64,000 bases of DNA from Spraguea lophii (taxonomy: Eukaryota > Microsporidia > Spragueidae), in NCBI GenBank assembly GCA_001887945.1, contig LDOQ01000066.1, positions 62,001-126,000 of the forward strand. Direction: 5' to 3'. Below are positions 9,561 through 19,253 of the stretch, piece after piece; within the stretch, counting starts at the first letter, position 1; each line of letters begins with the position of its first letter. A program made the translations under genes and the position numbers. Under the pieces are notes generated by a model that worked only from the letters and a program-made list of their open reading frames with translations, searched no databases and was not told the DNA's origin.

Positions 9561-10124
9561 TCATTAATTTTTATTATCCTTTGAATAATAGATTGAAAAC
9601 CCACATTGAAAATTCATGAAATAAACTCATCACAAATACCAACTGTGTCAATGATTTGTCTTCAGGAAAATATGACCAAATAACAGCCGTGTCTTATCCA
9701 TAGAATTCCTATTAATTTTGTGAATGTAATCATTAAAACTAGCAGAAAAATAATCATCCAAGAATATTAATATTCTATAGATGTTATCTTCTCCTATGTT
9801 AGTTATTTACATCAGTTTAAATAATAATGGCTTTTAAACACTTAATCATTTCAAAGATATTTTTTGTCAAAGCAATATTCCTTTCCTTGAACAACCATTT
9901 AAGATCTAAATAAATAAAAAATAATGTTATAATTATATTGAACTTCACGTATATGACATTTCCATAAAAAAATTCTCAGTTAAATTACATTCCATTTAGC
10001 AATCCAAAATAATCTAAAACAAACGAGAATTGAATAACCATGCTGTAGAACGAATAACAAGTAGAAACAAACAAAGAACCATTAAGTAAAAATAAATATT
10101 ATAATAGTAATTACACTAACAATT
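9561..10124. other. Probable continuation of transposase relic, no intact gene
   Basis: Less A+T-extreme sequence, possibly the decayed N-terminal half of the neighbouring transposase. Translation gives fragments such as DDYFSASFNDYIHK with stops in every frame. I could not assign domains. Confidence 0.3.
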
Positions 10125-10263
10125 TATTTATAGCTGATATACCATCAGTGTATAATTTTAACGAATACGATAGTATATAAAAAACATTATGAACCAAATG
10201 TCCTATACCACAATATGCTACAACCATTTATGTAAATTTCTATAAATATAAGTTTCGTTAAAA
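10125..10263 (-). repeat. Dispersed repeat family R, copy 1 (truncated)
   Basis: On the minus strand it reads AACGAAACTTATATTTATAG, then GGTTGTAGCATATTGTGGTA and a CATTTGGTT core. This matches the first about 85 bases of the family seen best at 53961. The family start lies at 10263. It is diverged and its 3' part is not recognisable. Confidence 0.55.
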
Positions 10264-10516
10264 AAATATAAAAACCGAATTACGTTGTAAATAATTATTT
10301 TATTTAAAGTTATTTACATAATAAAAAAATAATTGAGACCATTAGTTATTTAGGTTTTCTGAAAGAAATAAGCATTTTAAATATAAAGTATTTTAAATAT
10401 TTTTAAGTATGAATATTATATAAAAAAGATAATTTAAAAATATTATTATTTTTTTAAAATAAAATAATTAACATTATCAAACACCATTACACCGAAAAAT
10501 CATAATCACAATTATT

Positions 10517-11497
10517 CTATTCTCTTAATTCCAATAAATGCATTTTTAATTGTTCTCCTAACATTTTCATTTCCTCTCTATCATAAATATTTTTATACCC
10601 AAATTCATCCATTTTACAAAACATAGCCAAATACCTACCTTTAACTTCTCCAGGCTTCTCTTTATACGTACACTTAGCACATCTTATTTCTTTTGTTTTC
10701 TTTATATTTTCTTTTGTTTTATCTATATTCTCTTTCTCTAAATTTCTATTCTCTTTCTCTAAACATTCTTTACACTGTATATTACATACTCTTCTTACAA
10801 AACTTACAACATCTTCCATATTTTCAATATCTTTTACTCTATCTTTATAACAAAAAGGACCATATTTCACATATCCTATTTTATTAAATCCCATTGAACT
10901 GTAAAAAACAAAAGATTTAGACATACTTTTATCCGCAGGATTTATATGTAATGCTATATAATCAATATTTTGATTTTTATACATATTAACTATATCCATT
11001 AAAAATGGTTTCGCAATACCCAATCCTCTGTATTTTTCTGGAATTATCAACGTGTATATTTCAATAATATTTTTCTTAATAATTATATTTTCATTAAATA
11101 AACTATTTGTTAAGCAACGTGGAATAAATTTAAATAAATACGATAAATTATATTCTTGGTGTTGTACATCATAATATACTTGTTTACGTATAAACGCATG
11201 TGATACCAATTCATCATTATACTTATCCTCCATATCATCTTTCTTAGATTCTTTCATCTCATTTGTATTATATTTGTATTTTTTCTTATATTGTATTACA
11301 TCATAATAATTATAATGCGTAAAACTTATTTCCTCATCTCTATTTCCCCAACCTTCCAGTTTTATTATTTCCAGCAAAAATTTACATTGCTCATGAACTT
11401 TAAAAGGAATGGTATTCTTTTTATAATAACATAAAGATAGTTGTGATAATATATCACTAGCAAGATAAGAATGAATAAAAAGTAAAACAAATAACAT
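10517..11497 (-). CDS. GNAT-fold N-acetyltransferase with N-terminal signal sequence
   Basis: A 326-residue protein with a GNAT acetyl-CoA-binding core. IIEIYTLIIPEKYRGLGIAK at about residues 145-165 contains motif A (R-G-x-G-x-A). It is followed by IALHINPADKSM and then FYSSMGFNKIG, typical of the last strands. The first about 14 residues, MLFVLLFIHSYLAS, form a hydrophobic signal-like segment, so it may enter the secretory pathway, which is unusual for a GNAT. The C-terminal 100 residues are a Lys/Glu-rich linker with four repeated LEKENR/KTKE units and CxxC pairs (IQCKEC, RCAKC). These suggest a small metal-binding element. ACCCTTTA precedes the ATG. The substrate is unknown. Confidence 0.7.
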   Translation of the reverse strand: MLFVLLFIHSYLASDILSQLSLCYYKKNTIPFKVHEQCKFLLEIIKLEGWGNRDEEISFTHYNYYDVIQYKKKYKYNTNEMKESKKDDMEDKYNDELVSHAFIRKQVYYDVQHQEYNLSYLFKFIPRCLTNSLFNENIIIKKNIIEIYTLIIPEKYRGLGIAKPFLMDIVNMYKNQNIDYIALHINPADKSMSKSFVFYSSMGFNKIGYVKYGPFCYKDRVKDIENMEDVVSFVRRVCNIQCKECLEKENRNLEKENIDKTKENIKKTKEIRCAKCTYKEKPGEVKGRYLAMFCKMDEFGYKNIYDREEMKMLGEQLKMHLLELRE

Positions 11498-12357
11498 TAA
11501 AGGGTAAGTTTTAAGAAAATAATATAAAATAAAAAATATTTCAATTATATTTATATATTTTTATATTTTAATATAACGTTATTTTTATATAAAATAATTA
11601 TATATATAATAATTAAATATAATAATTCAAATAAAATACAATAGATATTTTATAATTATATTAAAAAATATTTTTGAACGTTAAAATATTTAACTGTCAT
11701 TATTTTTGAAAATAGAAATTATTTTATTTTAAATTATCATATTTAATTATAATCTCCATATGATGAAAGAATAGAGTATACTGGAATAATATCATCATAT
11801 TGAAATAATAATAAAATAATATCATGTTGAAATAATAAAAAACTAATGTAATATTGAAATAATATCATTTATAAACCAATACATATTTTTTTACAATAAA
11901 ATCTTTATTTACCAAATCTTCTCATCATCTATGACCATTATCCTTAATTTCTAAAATTATTTTATATTAATAGTATAATAATATATACTTTTATTCTATA
12001 ATATTAATATTATACATATAATACCAATCAATAATATAATACATAGTATAAACACATATTTCTAATATAATAAAATCATAACCCACATACAAATATATAA
12101 TATTACATTATTATCATCTAACTTATATTTAATCGAAGAAATAATCATTAATAATTATTTTAATATAAAAGAAACCATAACAACATATTCAAAAATAAAA
12201 GAATCTAAACTTCTAAAAGTTAAAAAAGAATAATAAATATAAAATGTATTAATATTAATAGAATGATACTATCTTATACATCACAGTCATAATACAATAT
12301 CACAACCGTAACAATCACTACATAACAATATCACAATATCATAATACTACATAACAA
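11498..12357. other. 0.86-kb A+T-rich gap with degenerate short repeats
   Basis: Contains irregular direct repeats of a TGAAATAATA/AATATCAT unit at about 11795-11875, and of TACATAACAATATCACAA-like units at 12280-12357. No coding region, RNA gene or family R copy was recognised. Confidence 0.5.
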
Positions 12358-14544
12358 TTATAATATTTTAATTCTATTAATATAATTATCTATTTCTTTT
12401 CTTATTTCTTCATTACAATATATTCTCATATATTTTAATATCTCTATACCACATTTATACTTAATCATCCTTTTAAAATATCTTCTATTCTTTATAATAA
12501 ATTTATTATTATTATCATTTAATAATAAATAACATATAACAATATAACTACTACTCTTCTTAAATAACCATTCACTGTTATACATAGACATAATAATAGA
12601 TATACTCTTATATATCTTATTAGTAATAATATTAATATTAATATTATTGTTAGTAGTAGTAGTAGTATGGTTATTGTTGGTGGTGATAGTATTGTTATTC
12701 TCATATACTCTATTACTATTATTATCTCCATTACCATCTATACTACCATCTATACTACTATCACTATATAAATTATATTGATGTATGAGTATAATATAAT
12801 TATATATTATACTTATATACTTACTATCTATATCTTTATAATCTATATCTTTATTATTATAATTATTAAATAACATATATTCTATATTCTTATATCTTAT
12901 ACTGATAATCTTATCTACTATTTTTATTGTAGTAATTATATTATTTATATTAGTATGATTATTGTTAGTTATATTGTTATCATATATTTTCTTATTACTA
13001 CCATCGTATCTACCACCATCTAACTTATTATTACTATTACCATATCTATTTATAATAGTATCTAATAGAATATATATTATATTATGATTAATATTCTTAA
13101 TATCTAATATATTTATATATTCATCAGTATAATAATATTTAATAAGTATAGCTATTACATAATTAGCATATGGATCTATAGAATATTTATTAATATTATT
13201 TTTTATTTTATTATAAAAATATTCTAAATAATTTATATTCTTAGCAATGATAGTAGTATTGTTAGTAGTGATAGTATTATTGTTAGTAGTGATATTGTTA
13301 TCTTTACTACCATCTATATTATTCTTATCTTTATTTCTATCATCTTTATCTCTATCACACTTATTACTGTTATTACTATATTTGTAGAGAATATCTTTTA
13401 TTAAAGATTCAAAGAAATAAGACATAGATGGTGTATCTATAGAATTATAATATTTATCTATGATTATTTTTATTATTCTCTTACTTTTAATTATTTTTAT
13501 ATATTCTAATACTGTTAATAATATTACATTACTTTTACTATTCGTAGTAGTTATATTATTATTGTTAGTAGTTATATTATTAGTAGTATTATCTGTAGTA
13601 GTTATATTATTAGTAGTATTATCACTTATATCTTTATTATTCTTCTTCTTACTATCTCTACTCTTTTTATCATCACTTATATTCTTATCACCTATATCTC
13701 TATCACTTATATCACAATTATCTTGTATGATAAATAAAATAATATTCTTATTATTCTTTAATTCTTTTATAATATCTTTTATATTTCTTCTTTTAATATT
13801 ATTTAATAATATAAAATATTCTCTAATAACATATGTACTATTAGATTGTATTATATATTCTTTTATATCTTTTATAAAGAATATATTTAATTTATTTATT
13901 ATTGTATTTATTATACTGTTGGTAGTGGTATTGGTAGTATTATTGTTAGTAGTGGTACTGTTGTTAGTAATATGATTATTGTTAGTATTTTTAATACGCT
14001 TATTGTTTTTAACACGTTTATTACTCTTATCATTTATACCACTACTCTTATCACTTATATCACCCTTACTATTACCACTCTTAGTATTATTATATAGTTC
14101 ATTTAATCTTATTATTATTCTTTGTATTACTCTTGATCCTATCTTAGTTCTTATTATTCTTTTTAATTTTATTTTATTTATTAATATTTCTATTTGTTCT
14201 ATATTACTATTATTTATTATTTGTTCTATCTTCATACTGTTAGATGGATTAGATAATATTATTTCATTTATATATGGATTTATATTATTATATATAGATT
14301 TTAATATATATGTAGGTATACTAGTGTGATTATTGTTATGTTTATTGGTGATAATATTGTTGTTAGTGTGTTTATTGGTGGTAGTAGTATTGTTAGTGGT
14401 ATTAGTATTTTTATAACTCTTAATACCATCTTTATAATTCTTATTATTATTATTATAATAATTGTTAATATCTAAATTAGTAAAATATTCTATTGCTTCA
14501 TTTAATGTATTTTCTTTATTATTATATTTTCTTTTATATTTCAT
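12358..14544 (-). CDS. Asn-rich Pumilio-repeat-like protein (possibly Nop9)
   Basis: A 728-residue protein made of conserved helical blocks separated by long Asn/Thr-rich and Asp/Lys/Ser-rich inserts such as (N)nITT and DRDKDDRNK. The conserved blocks resemble Pumilio-type alpha-helical RNA-binding repeats: TKIGSRVIQRIIIRL, QSNSTYVIREYFILL and DPYANYVIAILIKYY have the sequence style of Puf or Nop9 repeats. I infer a nucleolar pre-rRNA-binding protein like Nop9, but the identity is weak. The inserts are encoded by short tandem units (GTTAGTAGT-like on the plus strand), so slippage probably made them. The start is supported by ACCCATA before the ATG. Confidence 0.5.
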   Translation of the reverse strand: MKYKRKYNNKENTLNEAIEYFTNLDINNYYNNNNKNYKDGIKSYKNTNTTNNTTTTNKHTNNNIITNKHNNNHTSIPTYILKSIYNNINPYINEIILSNPSNSMKIEQIINNSNIEQIEILINKIKLKRIIRTKIGSRVIQRIIIRLNELYNNTKSGNSKGDISDKSSGINDKSNKRVKNNKRIKNTNNNHITNNSTTTNNNTTNTTTNSIINTIINKLNIFFIKDIKEYIIQSNSTYVIREYFILLNNIKRRNIKDIIKELKNNKNIILFIIQDNCDISDRDIGDKNISDDKKSRDSKKKNNKDISDNTTNNITTTDNTTNNITTNNNNITTTNSKSNVILLTVLEYIKIIKSKRIIKIIIDKYYNSIDTPSMSYFFESLIKDILYKYSNNSNKCDRDKDDRNKDKNNIDGSKDNNITTNNNTITTNNTTIIAKNINYLEYFYNKIKNNINKYSIDPYANYVIAILIKYYYTDEYINILDIKNINHNIIYILLDTIINRYGNSNNKLDGGRYDGSNKKIYDNNITNNNHTNINNIITTIKIVDKIISIRYKNIEYMLFNNYNNKDIDYKDIDSKYISIIYNYIILIHQYNLYSDSSIDGSIDGNGDNNSNRVYENNNTITTNNNHTTTTTNNNININIITNKIYKSISIIMSMYNSEWLFKKSSSYIVICYLLLNDNNNKFIIKNRRYFKRMIKYKCGIEILKYMRIYCNEEIRKEIDNYINRIKIL

Positions 14545-15010
14545 TATGGGTTATAAAATATATTTATTATAAAATATTTATAATGATTATAGTTATATGA
14601 TGATAGTGGTTGTAGTAGTTATAATGGTTTATATGTTTGTTATTTATGATTAATAATATTTTATAATAACTTTATTCTAACAGATTTATATTATGTTTTT
14701 ATTATTTATATTATATTTCTTCTCTAATACTTTTTTAACATTTATATATTCTCTAATACGTCTATTTATCTTTCTATATATCTTTTACCTTCTCTTTCTA
14801 TATCTTTATATGACTTTTAATACTTTCACTTTTTACCTCTATTTCATCATAAGTTTACCATTCTCTTTCTGATACTTTTTTAATACTTCCATTTCTACCT
14901 CTTATATTTCTTCATAATACTTCCACCACTCTTCCTAATACTTTTACATCTTCATAATACTTCCATCCCACTTTTTATATATAATTTATTTTTTTATAAC
15001 TTTTACCCAT
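14545..15010. promoter_or_regulatory. Pyrimidine-rich region upstream of DFRP1 gene
   Basis: The plus strand from about 14700 to 14990 is strongly C/T-rich, with repeated AATACTT and TTCATAATACTTCCA. The latter is exact at 14911-14925 and 14951-14965. It precedes the DFRP1/Tma46 start and may be its promoter or leader. No gene was seen. Confidence 0.4.
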
Positions 15011-15658
15011 ATGGCTAAGAACGTTAAGAAAAAGAAGGTTGAAAAGAGTGCAAAAGAATTAAAAAAAGAATTGGAAGAAAAATCATACGGTCAAAAAAAC
15101 AAGAAGGGCAGTCAAGCATTAAAAAAACAGCTTTTAAAATTAGATCAAGCAGAAAAACATCAAAGAATAAAAAAAGATAATAAAGCTGAAAAAGCCAAAC
15201 AAGCTAAGCTGGATAAGGAAAATAAAAAGGCGGATGTAGAACAGGTAACTCCAGTGGAAGTACCACGTAGTAAATTGGTGTGTAGATTTCTTATAGATGC
15301 ATTAAATAAAAATGTTACAGATTATAAATGTCCGATAAACTGTCCTGATATACATTCTTTGAAAGAAGTTACTAATGATGTGGAATTGTCGTTGGAAGAG
15401 TATATCGAGTTGTCAAGGTTGAATATTAGTACAAGTACACCTATGACAGAAGAGGAATTTTTGAGGTGGAGGAAAAAGAAGGATATGGAGGATAAGATGC
15501 ATTCTTTGAGGGTGAAGGCTTTAAGTGAAAATAAGACTGGTACGTCGTTGTTTTGTAGTAATCCGGAAATCTTTGAATATGAGTGTGATGAAGAGGAGGA
15601 TGTGGAAGATATAGATTATAAGGCAAGAAATGAAAGTGAGGATAATGAAGATGAATAA
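15011..15658 (+). CDS. TMA46: DRG family regulatory protein 1 (ZC3H15/Tma46 homologue)
   Basis: Partner and stabiliser of the translation GTPase DRG1/Rbg1 on ribosomes. The 215-residue protein starts with the Lys-rich segment and KSYGQKNKKG, matching the KTFGLKNKKG region of ZC3H15. It has one CCCH-type finger (Cys91, Cys107, Cys111, His115) and then the DRG-binding segment SLEEYIELSR...TEEEFLRWRKKKDMED. It ends in an acidic tail. Compared with yeast and human proteins (roughly 350-430 residues), the first CCCH finger is missing and the tail is short. The DRG1 gene lies 3.6 kb away on the other strand. TTTTACCCAT before the ATG supports the start. Confidence 0.82.
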   Translation: MAKNVKKKKVEKSAKELKKELEEKSYGQKNKKGSQALKKQLLKLDQAEKHQRIKKDNKAEKAKQAKLDKENKKADVEQVTPVEVPRSKLVCRFLIDALNKNVTDYKCPINCPDIHSLKEVTNDVELSLEEYIELSRLNISTSTPMTEEEFLRWRKKKDMEDKMHSLRVKALSENKTGTSLFCSNPEIFEYECDEEEDVEDIDYKARNESEDNEDE

Positions 15659-15746
15659 TAGAATAAAATAAAATTTAATTAATATAAAAAATAATGTTGA
15701 AATGGGAAAGTGTAATTATAATGTAAACAATTAAATTTACTTGGTG
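15659..15746. other. Short 3' flank of DFRP1 gene
   Basis: A+T-rich sequence between the stop codon and repeat copy 2. Nothing was recognised in it. Confidence 0.4.
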
Positions 15747-16060
15747 TTTTTTAATAAGATTTTTATTTTTTTAAATTTTCTGATCGACGGATTATCCTGG
15801 TCTATGACCTTTGGTTTCTGAAACATATTTACATTCGTATTAGTTGGCTTCAATACAGATATATATATGCATTGATCTTAATTATTTTATACTCTAGAAT
15901 ATTAAGAATTTACGTATGGTGCACAATACTGCTATCACTCTCAGATTTTTAGAGGACACAGAGCTTACAAATCAAAATATTTTAAATATAATTAAAATGT
16001 TATTTGAAAAATCAATCCAATATACATACAATTTTATTTTTTTTATAATATAAAAATATT
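15747..16060 (+). repeat. Dispersed repeat family R, copy 2
   Basis: Begins with a degenerate TTAATAAGATTTTTATTTTT. It continues with the diagnostic core CTGGTCTATGACCTTTGGTT and later CTCAGATTTTTAGAGG, which corresponds to the hairpin inside the best copy at 54140-54162. It lies downstream of the ABCG-like gene (minus strand). Copy 3 lies upstream of that gene in the same orientation. The end is approximate. Confidence 0.6.
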
Positions 16061-16116
16061 TCTTTTAAAAATCAAATTTATTAATTAAACACTTTAATTA
16101 ACTTTCTGAAATACTT

Positions 16117-18675
16117 TCATTGTCTTATTACTTCTTTTTCTGTCGCATAATCGCCATATATTGTAAATTTATAGGATGCTATATAATATAAAAGTATAAT
16201 ATGTAAGAAAAATAATATTATCAATATATATGATATATAAGAATTTAAACTATTTAGTAAATAATTATAAGCTATATCCATATATTCGTTTTCAATCAAA
16301 TCATCTATAGATTTTTTAAAACTATTATTGAAATAATACGATGTATAATATATTATTTTTCTATTTATAATTATTTTAATATATAAAATATAATTAAACA
16401 TATATAATATTTTTAGTAGTATATCAATAAAATAACCTTCAAAGGACATTGCTATCATTGCAAGATCGTATAAATCAAGCGCAATAATAAATGCGTATAT
16501 ATAAAATAATTTGGTTACCTTAAATATTATAAATATAGGATTGATTGAAAAAATTAAAAAGTTGATTAATCTATTGTACATGGATTGTTCTTTTTCAACA
16601 ACTTTATATTTTTCAAGTATTGTCATCGCATGGCTTTTTATAGAAGTTATATCATATAAAAAATCTTTTAAATTGTCGCCAGTCGAGGTTTTTTTGTTAT
16701 GCTTATTTTCAGTTGTATAAAATTTGCAGATAACTATAAAATAGATGCATATGTAAAAAGCTATACTTTCTATTATATCTGTTAAAAAAGATAATAGTGG
16801 TATATTCAAAATATAATGCGATAAAATAGCAAGTAGAAATATGTAAAGTGAACATATATTCAATTCATGTAGTAATTTTGCAAATATAATTGTACTCGAT
16901 GAATATAGCTTATTGATGAAATAGTTATCATCAATTCTAACGTTTACTATCACAATATATATTATGCTAGTAAAAGCGAGGCATAAATTGAATGTAAATA
17001 ATTTATAAATAAAATTACTTATATCCATAATTATCGAATCAGTACCATGTTTTGTAAAAATAATTCCTTTTCCATTGGCATTGAAATTATTTTTAAAATT
17101 TACTTTGTAAGAAGAAAAAAGTAGTTCTTTCACGAAAGCTGTTAATCTATTTTCAGATGATTGCATATTAAATATTTTTTTATATATCCTATATAATTCA
17201 TCTTGAGATAAGTTAATTGGTTTTGTGTATCTTTTTGTAATATGTTTGTCGGTTTTTTGATTTTTTGAAGTATTTCTCTTGTTAGATATTAATCGATTTT
17301 TAACAGTATCAGTATTTTCTATACCGCTATCAGATGGTATATAACTTACTGTATTAGATTGTCTTGTTTTATCTTTAATTTTCTTCCCACTTAAATTTAC
17401 ATGAACACCTAATTCACTGTGATTGTCGGCAGACTCATTAATATTTCTTGATTTTTTTTTTAATTTCATATTACTTTTACCTTCATCTCGATTTTTATTA
17501 TGTGTTATCAAATTCTTGCTAGAATCGGTATTGAAATCAATATCTGCAGTACAGTCAAATGTATTAATATCAGCTATATTAATACGAATTTTTTTATATT
17601 CATCAAGATTACCCAACATTACTTTAATGTGTTCCCAAGTTCCATAATCATATTTATTATTACTTAACACGTATTGAAAAATAAATAATACTATAAATAA
17701 AAATATTGTAATCACGAGCTTATAAAGATAATGAGAAAATGGCATATTCCTGGTAAGACATCCAATTAAATGGAAGTAATCAAAGAACTTAAAACATTTT
17801 CCTTGTGACTTCTTTGTTGATGCGACATGAAGATTATTATTGATTTTTCTTGTTGTTAGCACATCCGATTTATCCACACCAAAACATAAATTCTGTTCAG
17901 TTATTGTACTTTCGAAATTTGTAGAGTATTTTGGTATGGCTTCTGCTTTTTTATTGAAAATCTGCGATATATCCAAATTATTTGCATCAAAGCATACTTT
18001 GTCTCCACTAAAAATAACACGACCATTATCGATTAAATATACATAATCAGCCAATCTTAAAATTTCTTGTGAATTTGATACAACGATCATATTTTCTACA
18101 TCATTACAATTTTCAAAAAGATCTTTTGTGAATTTAAAATCATCCTTTTTATTTCTATTTTCTCTATAATCACCTATTATCAATACTGCAGGTTTTAATC
18201 TTATAATCATTTCTTTCATAAGCTTCATTTTTTCTTTTTCATTAAGATCTTTCACTTTTGTGTCTGCTTTATTATTCAATTCATATCCAAGATTATAATT
18301 CATATCACCTGTTCGTTCAACCAATCCGTGTATCAATCCTATAGTTTCATAAACAGTAAAATCGTTATTAATGTAATAATCCAGGTCATATTCATTTCCA
18401 ACTAAATAATTAACTAATAATATATCTTTGGACATAATATTTAAATCTACCTCTTTATTATTATATCTTATAGATTTTTTAACATTAAAATTTGGTATAC
18501 TTTCGCATATAGGTGAGCAACCTATAACATTTGCAATTACAGCAGCTTCTAATGGTGTTCTACAAATTATACCAACCTTTCTCTTTATACTTGATCCACT
18601 AATTTTTATATTCTGAAAATATTCGCACGATATATTTATATTCCATTCAAACATAATTTGATCGTTTTCTTTCAT
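16117..18675 (-). CDS. ABCG-family half-transporter with degenerate nucleotide-binding domain
   Basis: An 852-residue protein with the order of a white/brown-type ABC half-transporter: nucleotide-binding domain (about 1-240), linker, membrane domain. Recognisable landmarks are FTVYETIGLIHGL (the TVRETL segment) and ADYVYLIDNGRVIFSGD (the end of ABCG ATPase domains). At the Walker A place there is GIICRTPLEAAVIANVIG with no GKS/T. The LSGGE signature is absent, and Walker B reads VLIIGDYREN instead of LDEPTSG. It should not hydrolyse ATP alone. One membrane segment is at about 318-338. Then comes an unusual charged insert of about 200 residues, then about six segments from 555 to 845. No CCC element was noticed at the start. 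Confidence 0.72.
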   Translation of the reverse strand: MKENDQIMFEWNINISCEYFQNIKISGSSIKRKVGIICRTPLEAAVIANVIGCSPICESIPNFNVKKSIRYNNKEVDLNIMSKDILLVNYLVGNEYDLDYYINNDFTVYETIGLIHGLVERTGDMNYNLGYELNNKADTKVKDLNEKEKMKLMKEMIIRLKPAVLIIGDYRENRNKKDDFKFTKDLFENCNDVENMIVVSNSQEILRLADYVYLIDNGRVIFSGDKVCFDANNLDISQIFNKKAEAIPKYSTNFESTITEQNLCFGVDKSDVLTTRKINNNLHVASTKKSQGKCFKFFDYFHLIGCLTRNMPFSHYLYKLVITIFLFIVLFIFQYVLSNNKYDYGTWEHIKVMLGNLDEYKKIRINIADINTFDCTADIDFNTDSSKNLITHNKNRDEGKSNMKLKKKSRNINESADNHSELGVHVNLSGKKIKDKTRQSNTVSYIPSDSGIENTDTVKNRLISNKRNTSKNQKTDKHITKRYTKPINLSQDELYRIYKKIFNMQSSENRLTAFVKELLFSSYKVNFKNNFNANGKGIIFTKHGTDSIIMDISNFIYKLFTFNLCLAFTSIIYIVIVNVRIDDNYFINKLYSSSTIIFAKLLHELNICSLYIFLLAILSHYILNIPLLSFLTDIIESIAFYICIYFIVICKFYTTENKHNKKTSTGDNLKDFLYDITSIKSHAMTILEKYKVVEKEQSMYNRLINFLIFSINPIFIIFKVTKLFYIYAFIIALDLYDLAMIAMSFEGYFIDILLKILYMFNYILYIKIIINRKIIYYTSYYFNNSFKKSIDDLIENEYMDIAYNYLLNSLNSYISYILIILFFLHIILLYYIASYKFTIYGDYATEKEVIRQ

Positions 18676-18910
18676 TAAATATTCAATAATTTACTTAATT
18701 TCGATATTATCAACCCATTAGTCTTTTTTTTCGATATTTTAATTTTTATAAATTAATAAGAAATCTACGTTAGGTATAAAATTATAATATTTTTTTCGGT
18801 ATATTAATTATAAAAACAGTTTATTAATGCTTAAATTAGTTTATTAAATCAAATCCGAAAATAACATCTATTAATTACATTTTTCAGAAATTTTTTAAAA
18901 ATATTAACGG
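18676..18910. other. Upstream region of the ABCG-like gene
   Basis: A+T-rich. Nothing was recognised apart from short poly-T runs. Confidence 0.4.
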
Positions 18911-19190
18911 GTTTTTTGAATAAAACTTTTATTTATCGAAATTTCCTGGACATTATAACCTATTATGGTTTATTACATTTAATCCCTCCTAAACTTGTAC
19001 TAACTGGTTTCGCTACAGATATTCATTACCTATATCTTATCTTATACACTGAAGCGTTATGATTTTGTGTATGATACACGTCATAATGTCACCAGTTTTT
19101 TAAAAATCTTTCCTGACACAAAACGTATTAGCAGAAATAATACAAAAATAAATTTTGAAAAATATGATATCAATTTTATTTCTTATTAAA
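18911..19190 (+). repeat. Dispersed repeat family R, copy 3
   Basis: Starts GAATAAAACTTTTATTTATCGAAATTTCC. It continues with CCTATTATGGTTTA, then ACTTGTACTAACTGGTTTCGCTACAGATAT, a stretch shared almost base for base with copy 4 (opposite strand). TGTGTATGATACACG corresponds to TGCGTATGATACAGC in the 53961 copy. The end is approximate. Confidence 0.68.
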
Positions 19191-19253
19191 ATCAAAATAC
19201 TTTTTTTATAATAAAAGTAATAATTTAATTCTATTTTTAAAACTTCTAATCGT

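Noticed and set aside
13460..14329. Leu/Ile/Val-rich open frames opposite the Asn-rich gene
   Set aside because: They are mirror translations of the Asn/Thr-rich repeats on the minus strand.
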